Shown here in pieces: positions 42,115 through 50,206 of a stretch of DNA of 64,000 nucleotides (positions are counted from its first letter, which is position 1; each line of letters opens with the position of its first letter). The notes below the pieces were generated by a model. The model worked only from the letters and a program-made list of their open reading frames with translations, had not been told where the DNA came from and made no database searches. Origin of the DNA: Spirochaetota bacterium (lineage in GTDB: Bacteria; Spirochaetota; Spirochaetia; Treponematales; Rectinemataceae); assembly GCA_026398595.1 (NCBI GenBank), contig JAPLSO010000049.1, positions 1 through 64,000 on the forward strand, in the 5' to 3' direction. The position numbers and the translations under genes were made by a program.

Positions 42115-43191
42115 ATGCCAAGAACGGCGATACTGGGGGCCGGGCTGATGGGATCAGCCATGGCCTGGCCCCTTTCGGACAATCACAACGAGGTGCGACT
42201 CATCGGGACCCACCTCGACGACGAGACGATCAAAAGCTGCAGGGGGAAACGATTCCACCCCCGGCTGGGAAGAACCCTGCCCGAGAGTGTGGAATCTTAC
42301 TATTTCTCCGAGATCGAGAAGGCTCTCTTCGGCTGCGAATTGATCGTCAGCGGAGTGAATTCCCTGGGTATGGGATGGATGGCCGAGCAGCTGGCGAAGC
42401 GGGCTGTCCCAGGGCAGATGATCGTCGGCATCACCAAGGGACTCGAGGCCGGACCCGACGGCGAGGTGAGACTCTTCCCCCATATCCTCAAGGCCGCCCT
42501 GCCCGCGGAAATACGTGAATCCGTGCGGTTCGCGGCCATAGGAGGGCCCTGCATAGCTGGTGAACTGGCCGGCAGGAGGCCTTCCTTCGTCATGCTGGGT
42601 GCCGATGATCTGGCGACGGCCGAAAAGCTCGCAGCCATCTTCCGGACTTCCTACTACTTTCCGACCCCCACCGCGGACCTTCTCGGACTCGAAACAGGCG
42701 TGGCCCTCAAGAACGCCTATACGGTGGCCGTGGGGATGGCCTATGGCATCCTGGAGAAGGAAGGCGGAATCGACGCGGCCGGAGCATCCATGCACAATCT
42801 CGCCGCCGCGCTTTTTGCCCAGGGCTGCGGCGAAATCCGGACCATCCTCCAACTTCTTGGTGCGACGGACTGGTTCGCCTCTTCCCTGCCCGGCGCCGGC
42901 GATCTGTACGTGACGAGCATGGGGGGGAGGACGGTGCTATTCGGCCGGCTCCTGGGATCGGGCCTGGGTTTCAGGCAAGCCCGGGAGATCATGGCCAAGG
43001 AAACCCTCGAATCGATCGAGATTATAAAAAGCATGGGGAAGCTGCTGCCTGTCTGGCAGAGAAAAGCCTTAATACGCGGGGATGAACTGCCTCTGATGCG
43101 GACCTTGATCGATGTGATCGTCAACGAAAAGAAACTGGATTTGCCTTTCGGATCGTTGTTCCGTCAGGTCAACCGCACCCCAGAACGGTGA
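42115..43191 (+). CDS. NAD(P)-dependent glycerol-3-phosphate dehydrogenase-like protein
   Basis: A 358-residue GpsA-family dehydrogenase. The Rossmann motif is AILGAGLMGSAMAWPL (residues 5-20). IVGITKGLEAG, AIGGPCIAGELAGRRPS, GVALKNAYTVAVGMAYG with the catalytic Lys and LPGAGDLYVTSMGGR follow. The usual GPSFA reads GPCIA. Chromosomal gpsA normally serves lipid synthesis; here, as last gene of a Ugp-like operon, it would instead oxidise imported glycerol 3-phosphate to dihydroxyacetone phosphate. A strong terminator follows. Confidence 0.9.
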   Translation: MPRTAILGAGLMGSAMAWPLSDNHNEVRLIGTHLDDETIKSCRGKRFHPRLGRTLPESVESYYFSEIEKALFGCELIVSGVNSLGMGWMAEQLAKRAVPGQMIVGITKGLEAGPDGEVRLFPHILKAALPAEIRESVRFAAIGGPCIAGELAGRRPSFVMLGADDLATAEKLAAIFRTSYYFPTPTADLLGLETGVALKNAYTVAVGMAYGILEKEGGIDAAGASMHNLAAALFAQGCGEIRTILQLLGATDWFASSLPGAGDLYVTSMGGRTVLFGRLLGSGLGFRQAREIMAKETLESIEIIKSMGKLLPVWQRKALIRGDELPLMRTLIDVIVNEKKLDLPFGSLFRQVNRTPER

Positions 43192-43197
43192 ATCTAC

Positions 43198-43246
43198 ACG
43201 GCGGCTATTGCCTGCTTGAACTGCGGGCAATAGCCGCCGTTTTTTT
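43198..43246 (+). terminator. Strong Rho-independent terminator of the Ugp-like operon
   Basis: ACGGCGGCTATTGCC pairs perfectly with GGCAATAGCCGCCGT around a 13-base loop, followed by a T7 run. It starts seven bases after the dehydrogenase stop codon. Confidence 0.95.
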
Positions 43247-43256
43247 AAGCCTGCTT

Positions 43257-44333
43257 TCACAACTCCATGTGCATGGCCGCCCTGACCTCGGTGAGCGTGT
43301 CGATCGCCACAGCCCTGGCGCTTTCGATGCCGGAGATGAGCACGCTCTTGATGTAAACGGGGTCAGCCTCGAGCCGTATGCGCTCGGCGCGGATGGGCCT
43401 CAGGTACTCGTTGAGCGTCTCCGTGACGAGGCGCTTGAGGGCGCCCGAACCCTGGTCACCTATGCGGGCGGCGATAGCGGCGGGGGCCTCGCCCGTACAG
43501 AGGGAGGCGATAAGAAGAAGGTTGGAAACCTCGGGGCGCTTCTCGGGATCGTAGGTGATGAGGCGGTCGGAGTCCGTTTTGGCTTTCTTGAGGAGAGCTG
43601 CGGTCTCGTCCCCGGTCGAGCAGAGCATGATGGCGTTGTTCCTGCTCTTGCTCATCTTCTGGCCCCCGTCGAGGCCGAGAATGGTGGGCGCGGCCGAGAG
43701 GAGGGCCTGGGGTTCGGGGAAGACGGGCTTGCCCGCCGCGAATCTCTCGTTGAAGCGGCGCGCGATGACGCGGGTGAGTTCGAGGTGGGGGAGCTGGTCC
43801 TTGCCCACGGGCACGGTGTTCCCCTTGCAGAAGAGGATGTCGGCAGCCTGGTGGACGGGATAGGTGTACATGCCCGCGGTGATGTTCTTCATGCCCGAGG
43901 CCGCTATCTCCTCCTTGACGGTGGGGTTGCGGTTGAGTTCGGCATTGGTGACGAGGGTGAGGAAGGGCAGAAGAAGCTGGTTGAGCTCGGGTACGTGGCT
44001 GTGGGGAAAGATATGGGTGTTGGGTCCGGGTATGATGCCCGAGGCGATATAGTCGATCGTGAGTTCGCGGGTGTTCTCCGCGATGGCCTCGAAGGTCTCG
44101 CGGTCGGTCAGGACCTGGTAGTCGGCGATGACGATGTAGGTGGTGACGCCCAGCCTGGCGAGCCTCGCCCTGTTCTGGAGGGATCCGAAATAGTGGCCTA
44201 TGTGGAGTCTGCCCGTGGGTCTGTCGCCCGTGAGCACCCGGTAGCGCTCGGGATGGACGGGTATATCGGCTTCCATGGCCCTGCTCTTCTCGGCGGCAGC
44301 TTCAAAGGATCCATACTCCATCTGCTCAGACAT
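43257..44333 (-). CDS. trpS: Tryptophan--tRNA ligase
   Basis: A 358-residue class I aminoacyl-tRNA synthetase that charges tRNA-Trp. The HIGH motif is GRLHIGHYFGSLQN and the KMSKS motif is GQKMSKSRNNAI. The tryptophan pocket stretch MYTYPVHQAADILFCKG and the following VPVGKDQLPHLELTR are intact. Length is normal. It is convergent with the Ugp-like operon and probably followed, after 40 bases of leader, by its own promoter to the right. Housekeeping gene. Confidence 0.96.
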   Translation of the reverse strand: MSEQMEYGSFEAAAEKSRAMEADIPVHPERYRVLTGDRPTGRLHIGHYFGSLQNRARLARLGVTTYIVIADYQVLTDRETFEAIAENTRELTIDYIASGIIPGPNTHIFPHSHVPELNQLLLPFLTLVTNAELNRNPTVKEEIAASGMKNITAGMYTYPVHQAADILFCKGNTVPVGKDQLPHLELTRVIARRFNERFAAGKPVFPEPQALLSAAPTILGLDGGQKMSKSRNNAIMLCSTGDETAALLKKAKTDSDRLITYDPEKRPEVSNLLLIASLCTGEAPAAIAARIGDQGSGALKRLVTETLNEYLRPIRAERIRLEADPVYIKSVLISGIESARAVAIDTLTEVRAAMHMEL

Positions 44334-44379
44334 CGCTGTACTCCTTGCCGGATAGAGTAGATCGTTCCTTGGGCCTATT

Positions 44380-44850
44380 TCAAGGCATCGGGCTCAGCTT
44401 CCTGGGGAACAAGGGCTTGGGCTTCCGTATCTCCATCCAGTCCAGGGGCCTCGCCGTGACGACGAAACCGAGCTTCCTGTAGAGTTCGTGGGCGTCCCTC
44501 GTGATGAGGACCCACTGGTAGACATCGGCCATCGAGGGGTGGTCGAGGAGGCGGCGCAGCATCGCCGTCGCTATGCCTCGCCCCCGCCAGGCTTCGTCCA
44601 CGTAGACATCGAGGACATAGGCGAATCGGGCCTTGTCGGAAATGGCTCGGGCGTAGCCCACCTGGAGGCCGTTTTCATCGAAGGCGCCGACCACCAGGGC
44701 CGAATTCTCCGCGCTGCGCTTCACTTCGTCGAAACCTATGCCCAGGCACCAGTATGCCTTTGCGAGCATCTCTGTCACCCTCGCGAAATCCATGGTATCG
44801 GGGCCGTCCCTATAGGTGATCGTTTTTACAGTTTCCCCTTTTCCGGTCAA
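44380..44850 (-). CDS. GNAT family N-acetyltransferase
   Basis: A 156-residue acetyltransferase. Motif A is VLDVYVDEAWRGRGIATAML, with the R/QxxGxG/A acetyl-CoA loop RGRGIA; motif B is ALITRDAHELYRKLGF-like near residue 120. The start is doubtful: TTG 44850 has no ribosome site, ATG 44793 would drop the first strand, and an AAAAGGGG lies between. The acceptor is unknown. It lies upstream of trpS on the same strand, 46 bases away, and may share its transcript. Confidence 0.82.
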   Translation of the reverse strand: MTGKGETVKTITYRDGPDTMDFARVTEMLAKAYWCLGIGFDEVKRSAENSALVVGAFDENGLQVGYARAISDKARFAYVLDVYVDEAWRGRGIATAMLRRLLDHPSMADVYQWVLITRDAHELYRKLGFVVTARPLDWMEIRKPKPLFPRKLSPMP

Positions 44851-45070
44851 AGCTATTTCGGATACGAAGCTGGATCATTCTATATCGACGCGGCTTCCCG
44901 GAGAACCGGGCGGGTATTGGCTCTTTACCCAGAATCTCCAAGTATAATGAAATGACAGCGGGTATGCCTGTGTACAAGGAAAAGGAAATCCAAGCTTCGC
45001 TTCAGACCATCGAGGAACCGGGCTTGACCCTGGCTTTCGAAGGACTATCGCTGGAGAAGCGAAGGCTGGC

Positions 45071-45289
45071 GTGCCGTCCCTCTGGTGCGCATGCTCGGCA
45101 GGCTACACGAAATTCCGTTTCGAAGTCGTTTTCGGTGTCGGGACCGAGGCCGTCGTGCTCGACTCCGTCCTGGCCGGCGACGATCTCTGCAGGTTCGCAT
45201 TGAATTTTTATGCAATTCGCGCCCTTGTGCGGCTTCCTCATGCCGGGCTATCCTCTTTTCAAGAAAAGGCGGAGAGGTTGAAGAAATGA
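45071..45289 (+). pseudogene. Possible C-terminal remnant, thiazoline-carboxylate hydrolase-like
   Basis: A 72-codon frame reads FRFEVVFGVGTEAVVLDSVL and AGDDLCRFALNF. The AGDDxCxF ending is like the C-terminus of L-2-amino-thiazoline-4-carboxylate hydrolase-type proteins. A different frame upstream (from 44952) is open but ends at 45203. There is no full domain, so it is either a relic or coincidence. The rest of 44851-45285 holds nothing else recognisable. Confidence 0.3.
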
Positions 45290-46275
45290 AGGTCTGTGTC
45301 GTAGGCGTGGGAGCCATTGGCGGAACGCTCGGCTACAATCTGGCCAGGGCCGGCTGCGAACTCTCGGGCGTGGCTCGGGGAGCGACGCTGGAGGCGCTGC
45401 GCCGCGATGGCCTGCGGTTCACCGACGGAGGTCCCGTCGGCGCCGTACCCATCAGGGCGAGCGAAAACCCCGCGGACCTGGGAGAGCAGGACTTGGTGGT
45501 CGTCGCCGTGAAGGCGCCCGCCCTGGCCTTTGTCGCGCCGCGGCTTTCGCCCCTCCTCGGACCGAATACCATCGTCATGCCGGCCATGAACGGCGTACCA
45601 TGGTGGTTTTTCCAGGGCTTCGGCGGAGAACTCGCGGGCACGAGGCTGAAATCCATCGACCCCGAGGGAGCGATAGCCTCGGCCATACCCCCCGCCTCGG
45701 TGATGGGCTGCGTCGTGCACATGGGGGCTTCCTGCCCCGAACCCGGCCTCGTAACCTCCCTCAAGCTACGCACCCTCATAATCGGCGAACCCTCGGGCCT
45801 GTCCACCGCGCGCCTCGCCACTATTGCCGGGCTTCTCGGGACGGCGGGCTTCGAAGTCCGCGTCTCCGGCTCGATCCAGAATGATATCTGGTACAAGCTC
45901 TGGGGCAACATGACGATGAATCCCCTCTCCGCCCTGACCGGCGCCACGATGGACAGGATCCTGGGCGACTCCCTGGTCGAGGCCTTCTGCAGGCAGATAA
46001 TGACCGAGGCCAGGGACGTGGGGGCGAAGATAGGCTGCGTTATAGAACAGAGTGTCGAGGACCGCCTCAGGATTTCCCGCACCCTCGGCGCCTTCAAGAC
46101 TTCCATGCTCCAGGACGTGGAGGCGGGGAAGCCGTTAGAGCTGGACGCCCTCGTGACCGCTGTCGCGGAGATCGGAGACCTGGTGGGCCTGGAAACGCCG
46201 GCGATCGACATCCTCCTCGGCCTCGTGAGGCTGAAGGCGAGGACCCTGGATCTTTACCCGGAAGAACGTTCCTAG
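45286..46275 (+). CDS. Ketopantoate reductase family protein (PanE/ApbA)
   Basis: A 329-residue NADP-dependent reductase. The Rossmann motif is CVVGVGAIGGTLGYNLARAG; PAMNGVPWWFFQGFGG and NDIWYKLWGNMTMNPLSALT carry the conserved catalytic Lys and Asn. ATG 45286 has GGAGAGG eight bases ahead; the frame extends upstream without family sequence. Members convert ketopantoate to pantoate for coenzyme A, but many paralogues act on other 2-keto acids, and the GVPWWFF subgroup is common beside catabolic genes. It precedes an aminotransferase gene by 46 bases. Confidence 0.88.
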   Translation: MKVCVVGVGAIGGTLGYNLARAGCELSGVARGATLEALRRDGLRFTDGGPVGAVPIRASENPADLGEQDLVVVAVKAPALAFVAPRLSPLLGPNTIVMPAMNGVPWWFFQGFGGELAGTRLKSIDPEGAIASAIPPASVMGCVVHMGASCPEPGLVTSLKLRTLIIGEPSGLSTARLATIAGLLGTAGFEVRVSGSIQNDIWYKLWGNMTMNPLSALTGATMDRILGDSLVEAFCRQIMTEARDVGAKIGCVIEQSVEDRLRISRTLGAFKTSMLQDVEAGKPLELDALVTAVAEIGDLVGLETPAIDILLGLVRLKARTLDLYPEERS

Positions 46276-46321
46276 ACAGCGATCTCAAGGCCGCGGCGAG
46301 CGCGCGGGACAGGAGAAGGAC

Positions 46322-47542
46322 ATGGCAATCTCAGCCAAGATGAAGGATTTCGTAGCCAACGGTTCGATGATCAGGAAGATGTTCGAGGAAGGTACGCGGC
46401 TCAAGGCTATCTACGGGGCCGATAAGGTCTTCGACTTCAGCCTCGGGAATCCCAATGTGCCGCCCCCCGACATCTTCAAGGCAACCCTGAAGGCCGTGGT
46501 GGAAGCCGACGATCCCGACCTCCATTCCTATATGCCCAACGCGGGCCTGCCCGCCACGAGGGCCGCTATCGCGGCCCGTCTCGCCGCCGAGCAGAAGGTA
46601 CCCGTCCAGGCTAAGCACATCGTCGTGACCTGCGGGGCTGCCGGGGCTCTCAACATCGTCTTCAAGGTCCTGCTCGAGCCCGGCGACGAGGTCCTTGTCA
46701 GCGCTCCTTACTTTGTCGAATACGGCTTCATAGCGGACAATCACGGCGGGAAGCTCAAGGTTGCGCCCACGAAATCCGATTTTTCCCTCGACGTGGAAGC
46801 CCTCGAGGCCGCCATGGGCCCGCGGACGAAGATCGTCCTCGTCAACACGCCCAACAATCCCACGGGCAAGATCTACTCGGCTGGATCGCTTGAAGCCCTG
46901 GCCGCGGCCATGAAGAAAGCCGGATCCAGGTATGGCCGCACGATCTACCTTGTCTCGGACGAACCCTACCGGAAGCTGGCCTACGACGGAGCCTTCGTGG
47001 CCAGCCCCCTGGCGAGCTGCCCCGATTCGATTGTCGTCACTTCCTATTCCAAGGAACTATCCCTGCCGGGCGAGCGCATCGGCTTTGCTGCCGTCAATCC
47101 CGAGGCCGACGACCTCGATGCCCTCATGGGAGCCTTGGCCCTGGCCAACCGAATCCTGGGCTTCGTCAACGCGCCCAGCCTGATGCAGAAGGTGATAGTC
47201 CGGCTCATAGACCAGGAAGGCCGCGACAAGGGCATCCCGGCCTGCGTCGACGTCTCGATCTACCAGCGCAAGCGCGATCTCCTCGCCGCGGGCCTGAAGG
47301 CCGCGGGTTACGAGTTCTTTCTCCCCGAGGGAGCTTTCTACCTCTTTCCGAAAATCCCGATAGTCGACGATAATGCCTTTCTCGACCTTCTCAAAGCCGA
47401 GAACATCCTCGTGGTGTCGGGCGCGGGCTTCGGCGCCCCAGGGTACTTCCGCATCGCCTACTGCGTCGAGGATAAGGTGATACAGGGAGCCATGCCCGGC
47501 TTCGCCCGGGCGATGGAGAAGGCGAAGAAACTGGGTAAATGA
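46322..47542 (+). CDS. Pyridoxal-phosphate-dependent aminotransferase, class I/II
   Basis: A 406-residue aspartate-aminotransferase-fold enzyme. Visible parts are FDFSLGNPNVPPP, LHSYMPNAGLPATRAAIAA, TCGAAGALNIVFKVLLEPGD, VNTPNNPTGKIYS and YLVSDEPYRKLAYDG. The cofactor lysine is in SYSKELSLPGERIGFAAVNP. The C-terminal arginine region reads GYFRIAYCVE. Substrate is not evident. It is adjacent to a PanE-type reductase and may form a keto-acid/amino-acid pair with it. Confidence 0.9.
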   Translation: MAISAKMKDFVANGSMIRKMFEEGTRLKAIYGADKVFDFSLGNPNVPPPDIFKATLKAVVEADDPDLHSYMPNAGLPATRAAIAARLAAEQKVPVQAKHIVVTCGAAGALNIVFKVLLEPGDEVLVSAPYFVEYGFIADNHGGKLKVAPTKSDFSLDVEALEAAMGPRTKIVLVNTPNNPTGKIYSAGSLEALAAAMKKAGSRYGRTIYLVSDEPYRKLAYDGAFVASPLASCPDSIVVTSYSKELSLPGERIGFAAVNPEADDLDALMGALALANRILGFVNAPSLMQKVIVRLIDQEGRDKGIPACVDVSIYQRKRDLLAAGLKAAGYEFFLPEGAFYLFPKIPIVDDNAFLDLLKAENILVVSGAGFGAPGYFRIAYCVEDKVIQGAMPGFARAMEKAKKLGK

Positions 47543-47572
47543 GACCGCGACGAAGGCGGCCGGGAGGCATTT

Positions 47573-48412
47573 TCACCGCCGGAAGCAGGCTTCTCCTTCC
47601 CCGGGTACCTTGGCCATGGCTTTCTCCCAGCGCGCCTTGATGGAGGCGGCCACGAACTGCTTCGGCGCCTTGCTCCCCGCGAACCAGAGGAGCTTGTTGA
47701 AGAGCCCGGGGATGGCTATGGCCTTGCCCCGCTCGGCGGCGTCCAGGGCGAAGTCGGCCACCTTGTCGGGCTCCATCGTGGAGAGCCTGCCCGACAGGCC
47801 CTGGGTCTTCACCTTCTCCCTCGTCTCCTCGTTCGTGTACATGCCTCCAGGCGTCAGGACCGTTACCCCGACGCCGATGTCGGCCAACTCCTGCCGGAGA
47901 GCCAGGCTCCAGTTGAGGAGGAAGGCCTTGGTGGAGGAGTAGACCGCGAAGAGCGGCATGGGGTAGAAGGCGGCCAGGCTCGCCACGGTGATGATGGTGG
48001 AACCGGGCCTCGAGGCGAGGAGGGGGACGAGGCCGTGGGTGAGGGCCATGGTCGTACCGATGTTGAGCTCAACCGCCATCCGCGCGGCTTCGAAGGGCAG
48101 GGCGTCGAAGAGGCCGTTGACCCCAGCGCCGACGTTGTTGACGAGGAGGGAAAGGGGGAGGTCCGAGCCGCGTATGAGTTCGAGGAAGGCCGACCGCCCT
48201 TCCTCCGTCGAGAGATCGCCTTCGAGCGCGCGCACATCGGCCCCTTCGGCCGTAAGGTCAGCCGCGCGAGCGGAAAGCCCCGTGCCTGGAAGGTCGGCCA
48301 GAAAGAGGTCGTAGCCCCGTCGTGCACAGGCCTGGGCGAAGGATTTGCCCAGGCCCCCGCTCGCACCGGTGATCGCCGCCCAGCCCCTCATGCGACCGTT
48401 TCTGGATTCCAT
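47573..48412 (-). CDS. Short-chain dehydrogenase/reductase (classical)
   Basis: A 279-residue SDR. The cofactor motif is AAITGASGGLGKSFAQAC, followed by NNVGAG and the active-site YSSTKAFLLNWS (Tyr-x3-Lys) after a Ser in VASLAAF. A C-terminal extension after residue 225 (GKAIAIPGLFNKLLWFAG) resembles DltE/YqjQ-like SDRs. ATG 48412 is preferred, with GGAGGAG before it; a longer frame runs into the operator region. It is divergent from a second SDR-TetR pair, and three palindromes lie between them. Confidence 0.88.
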   Translation of the reverse strand: MESRNGRMRGWAAITGASGGLGKSFAQACARRGYDLFLADLPGTGLSARAADLTAEGADVRALEGDLSTEEGRSAFLELIRGSDLPLSLLVNNVGAGVNGLFDALPFEAARMAVELNIGTTMALTHGLVPLLASRPGSTIITVASLAAFYPMPLFAVYSSTKAFLLNWSLALRQELADIGVGVTVLTPGGMYTNEETREKVKTQGLSGRLSTMEPDKVADFALDAAERGKAIAIPGLFNKLLWFAGSKAPKQFVAASIKARWEKAMAKVPGEGEACFRR

Positions 48413-48475
48413 CGTTTTCTCCTCCGGCGCGCTTCGGCTTTCGTAAGCAACGCCGTCAATGTAATCAAGTGTTTG

Positions 48476-48549
48476 AAACATATGTTTAATAGTATCGCAG
48501 ATAGAGACGAATGTCAAACACTTGTTTGAAATAATTGTTTAAAACAATT
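48476..48549. promoter_or_regulatory. Three palindromic operators between divergent SDR genes
   Basis: Three perfect palindromes share a TTT-rich half site: AAACATATGTTT (48476-48487), TCAAACA-CT-TGTTTGA (48514-48529) and AATTGTTT-A-AAACAATT (48533-48549). They lie in the AT-rich gap between the two SDR genes. The TetR-type protein encoded at 49540 is the natural candidate to bind them and repress both directions. Confidence 0.7.
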
Positions 48550-48583
48550 GACAAGAGACAGGGCGAAGCGTAGGCTTGAGGCC

Positions 48584-49543
48584 ATGGAAAAGGGAAAAAT
48601 AGGAACGGAAGGCCTTCTGAAGGGGAAACTCTGTCTTGTCACGGGCGCCACATCCGGCATCGGCCTGGCGACCGCCAAAGCCCTTGCGGCGATGGGGGCC
48701 GGCGTCATCGGGATCGGGAGGGACAGCGCGCGGGCTGCGCGGGCGCGCGAAGCCGTAGCTTCAGCCGCCGGGGACTCAGGGGCCTTGATCCGATTCGACC
48801 TCCTCGATCTGTCCGACCTGAAAGCCGTGGCCGTCTACGCGCGAAAATTCCCCGAGGGTTTGGGCGCTCATCCCCGTCTCGACGTCCTCGTGGACTGCGC
48901 AGGCTTCTACGCCGACCGCCGCCTTGAGAGCGCCGACGGCTTCGAGATGCAGTTTGCCGTCAACCACCTCGCCCACTTCCTCCTCGCGACGCGGCTCCTG
49001 CCCCTCCTCGGCGCCTCCCCCGACGCCAGGGTCGTCACCGTGTCCTCGGACTCCCACTACCATGGCAGCATCCATTGGAAAGCACTCAAGCGGAGCCTGG
49101 AGGGAAAGCGGCCTTTCCTTTCCTATATCGGGATCAGGGCCTACGAGCAATCCAAACTGGCCAACGCCCTGTTCTCGGCCGAACTCGGCCGCAGGACGGC
49201 TGGCGGGGGCATCACGACCTTCGCAGCCGATCCCGGACTCGCCAACACGGAGATTGGCCTCAAGCAGGGGCCGAGCGCCGGGGCCGCGTTCTGGAACCTG
49301 CACCGGCGCAAGGGCACGAGCCCCGATGTGCCCGCCTCGGCCATAGCCTGGCTGGCGTCCGAGCCGTCCCTGGCCGGCAGAACCGGACTATATTGGAAAA
49401 ACAGGATAGAGCAGCAACCATCGCGGAGGGCTCGGGACGAAAATGCCGCCAGGAGACTCTGGGAACTGAGCGAGGCCTTCGTGGACAAGGCTATCGGTTT
49501 AGGCGGCGGTGCGCGGAGCAGGATGAGGGAGGCGAGAATATGA
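48584..49543 (+). CDS. Short-chain dehydrogenase, retinol/protochlorophyllide-reductase type
   Basis: A 319-residue SDR. Cofactor binding is LCLVTGATSGIGLATAKALA, then VDCAGFYA, NHLAHFLLATRLLPLL, SSDSHYHGSI with the active Ser, and AYEQSKLANALFS with Tyr-x3-Lys. ATG 48584 fits the family start, though only GAGG precedes it. A TTG at 48548 would begin inside the third palindrome and is less likely. It overlaps the TetR gene by ATGA, so enzyme and repressor are made together. The substrate is probably hydrophobic; inferred from family only. Confidence 0.87.
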   Translation: MEKGKIGTEGLLKGKLCLVTGATSGIGLATAKALAAMGAGVIGIGRDSARAARAREAVASAAGDSGALIRFDLLDLSDLKAVAVYARKFPEGLGAHPRLDVLVDCAGFYADRRLESADGFEMQFAVNHLAHFLLATRLLPLLGASPDARVVTVSSDSHYHGSIHWKALKRSLEGKRPFLSYIGIRAYEQSKLANALFSAELGRRTAGGGITTFAADPGLANTEIGLKQGPSAGAAFWNLHRRKGTSPDVPASAIAWLASEPSLAGRTGLYWKNRIEQQPSRRARDENAARRLWELSEAFVDKAIGLGGGARSRMREARI

Positions 49544-50190
49544 TCGAAGGCAGGAATGCTGAGAACAAGGTGGACGAAGCCTTCAAATCGAAGGTCGTGG
49601 GCGAAGGTACGACCCGCGAGAGGATATTGGGCGCCGCGATTGCCGTCATCGAACGCGAGGGGACAGACAAGGCTACCGTACGAGCCATAGCCGCCGAGGC
49701 CGGGGTCAACGTCGCGGCCATCAACTACCATTACCGTTCCAAGGAGGAGCTGATGGAGGCCGCCGTGGTCTCGACCTGGAGCCACGCGGTCGAGGATATG
49801 AGGAAATTCCTGGAGGTTGGACCCGGCGCGATAGGCGGAGGCGTCGAGGCCCTCGTACTCTACCTTCTCAAGGGCGGGCGCTACTATCCGAAGGTCACCA
49901 AGGCCCACATCCTCGGAGGAGGGGAGGGCCCCTATCCGGCCGTCATGGAAGGCCTGAAGGCATTCGTCGCCGAATCCGCCCGCGTCGTGGCCGCCGCCCT
50001 TGGTCTACCCCTCGACGAGGTTTCCGTCGTCAGGACGAGCGCCCTATTCTTCTTCTGTCTCTACTCGGCCCTCGTGCCGGAATCCCTGCCCCCGGAGATC
50101 AGCTCCGGCGACCTGCGCTCCTGCGCCTCCATCCTCACAAGGGACTACTTGGCCAGCCTCGCCCGCCCAGTCGGGAAGCCATTCTCCTAG
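49540..50190 (+). CDS. TetR/AcrR family transcriptional regulator
   Basis: A 216-residue regulator. The DNA-binding helices lie at about residues 26-70: ILGAAIAVIEREGTDKATVR then IAAEAGVNVAAINYHYRSKE. The C-terminal ligand domain is Gly/Ala-rich and not assignable. ATG 49540 overlaps the SDR stop (ATGA). It most likely represses the divergent SDR genes via the palindromes at 48476-48549. Its stop codon lies in a hairpin shared with the convergent feoB stop. Confidence 0.9.
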   Translation: MIEGRNAENKVDEAFKSKVVGEGTTRERILGAAIAVIEREGTDKATVRAIAAEAGVNVAAINYHYRSKEELMEAAVVSTWSHAVEDMRKFLEVGPGAIGGGVEALVLYLLKGGRYYPKVTKAHILGGGEGPYPAVMEGLKAFVAESARVVAAALGLPLDEVSVVRTSALFFFCLYSALVPESLPPEISSGDLRSCASILTRDYLASLARPVGKPFS

Positions 50191-50206
50191 GCGGCACTCC
50201 GCCTAG
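50187..50206. terminator. Hairpin spanning both stop codons of tetR and feoB
   Basis: CTAGGCGG-CACT-CCGCCTAG is a perfect eight-pair stem. Its left arm contains the TetR-gene TAG and its right arm the feoB TAG on the other strand. No T run follows on either side, so termination strength is doubtful. Confidence 0.45.
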
